Shown in pieces: positions 4,669-5,030 of a stretch of 5,030 nt of DNA; within the stretch, counting starts at the first letter, position 1; each line of letters begins with the position of its first letter. A model generated the notes under the pieces. The model worked only from the letters and a program-made list of their open reading frames with translations. It made no database searches and was not told the origin of the DNA. Source of the DNA: Actinomycetota bacterium (GTDB lineage: Bacteria; Actinomycetota; Acidimicrobiia; Actinomarinales; Actinomarinaceae); NCBI GenBank assembly GCA_002724835.1, contig PBPX01000019.1, positions 48,156-53,185 of the forward strand, given 5' to 3'. Made by a program: the position numbers and the translations under genes.

Positions 4669-5030
4669 GGTAAAGTTTCTAAACTATTATATAAATTTGT
4701 CTTATTAATTCTAAATGTTTCCAGTCCATCATTAAAACTATTTTGTTCTATTTCTTTATTCATATTAATTGCTATTAAAAGTGCGTTTGATACATCCGTC
4801 TCATTATTCCTTAATGCAGCTATCAATCTACCGTGTAAATCTTCTGCTGATTTTAAAGTTTCCTCCATAAGGAGAGTGTGACTTTTAAATTCAGTAATTT
4901 CTGGTAATTTTTCAAAGTTTAATTTACTAGTAGCTGAAATTTCTGATAACTGATTCGATAAAAGATCAATATCTAAATCATCTGAAATATTTAGTAAATC
5001 TTCATATATTAGGATTTCAGATAATAAAAT
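4665..5030 (-). CDS. Unidentified protein, C-terminal part (5' end outside window)
   Basis: The minus-strand frame ending in TAG at 4665-4667 is open all the way to the window edge, giving 121 visible residues. The ATG at 4866-4868 is probably internal: 54 further codons upstream of it are open, and no Shine-Dalgarno precedes it. I do not recognise the family. The visible part has no Cys or Trp, is rich in Leu, Glu, Asn, Ile and Ser, and looks mainly alpha-helical, with amphipathic stretches such as ETLKSAEDLHGRLIAALRNN and VSNALLIAINMNKEIEQN. No membrane segment, zinc motif or catalytic signature is visible. It is convergent with nrdR, with a 4-base overlap of the two coding ends, which supports a real gene in this compact genome. 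Function cannot be assigned from this fragment. Confidence 0.6.
   Translation of the reverse strand: MLLSEILIYEDLLNISDDLDIDLLSNQLSEISATSKLNFEKLPEITEFKSHTLLMEETLKSAEDLHGRLIAALRNNETDVSNALLIAINMNKEIEQNSFNDGLETFRINKTNLYNSLETLP

Noticed and set aside
4862..4880. AAGGAG followed by GTG on the plus strand, resembling a gene start
   Set aside because: The frames from GTG 4876 and GTG 4878 hit stop codons almost at once (TGA immediately, and TAA after a few codons).
1..5030. CRISPR array, tRNA/rRNA gene, insertion sequence or phage remnants
   Set aside because: No regularly spaced repeats, no cloverleaf-like or rRNA-like segments, and no transposase or integrase motifs were seen; nearly all bases belong to conserved housekeeping genes.

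Overview
The window is strongly AT-rich and densely packed, with no intergenic gap longer than about 60 bases. Gene order from left to right is recA (3' end), miaB, miaA, dapF, then lexA on the opposite strand, a 56-codon ORF diverging from lexA, nrdR, and the 3' end of an unidentified gene on the minus strand. The order recA / miaB / miaA / dapF / lexA / small membrane protein / nrdR is the one known from Actinobacteria; in Mycobacterium tuberculosis the block is recA-recX-...-miaB-...-miaA-dapF-hflX-...-lexA-Rv2719c-nrdR. Combined with very low GC, tiny spacers and missing recX and hflX, this suggests a streamlined low-GC actinobacterium, for example the marine Actinomarinales. That taxonomic placement is inference from synteny and composition, not a search result.

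Left part (1-3376, plus strand): the RecA C-terminal region ends at 411. After a 35-base gap that contains a near-perfect TATAAT, a compact miaB-miaA-dapF unit follows. The miaB/miaA gap is 1 base and the miaA/dapF overlap is 8 bases. MiaA and MiaB carry out successive steps of tRNA A37 modification (i6A, then ms2i6A). DapF is the epimerase of the diaminopimelate/lysine pathway and supplies cell-wall precursor.

Middle (3363-4182): lexA is convergent with dapF (14-base overlap) and divergent from a 56-residue ORF. The 61-base divergent spacer holds one clear LexA (SOS) box and a -10-like hexamer for each direction. The small ORF has an N-terminal hydrophobic segment and a C-terminal stretch resembling the beginning of a LysM domain. 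It occupies the position of the SOS cell-division inhibitors YneA, DivS and Rv2719c/ChiZ, and is the most interesting item in the window.

Right part (4183-5030): nrdR, the ATP-cone/zinc-ribbon repressor of ribonucleotide reductase genes, overlaps by 4 bases the end of a convergent, unidentified gene that runs out of the window.

A recurring pattern is that miaB, lexA and the small ORF each have a TANNNT hexamer exactly 6 bases before the start codon and no Shine-Dalgarno sequence, as expected for leaderless mRNAs. The only clear Shine-Dalgarno sequence is at the operon-internal dapF.
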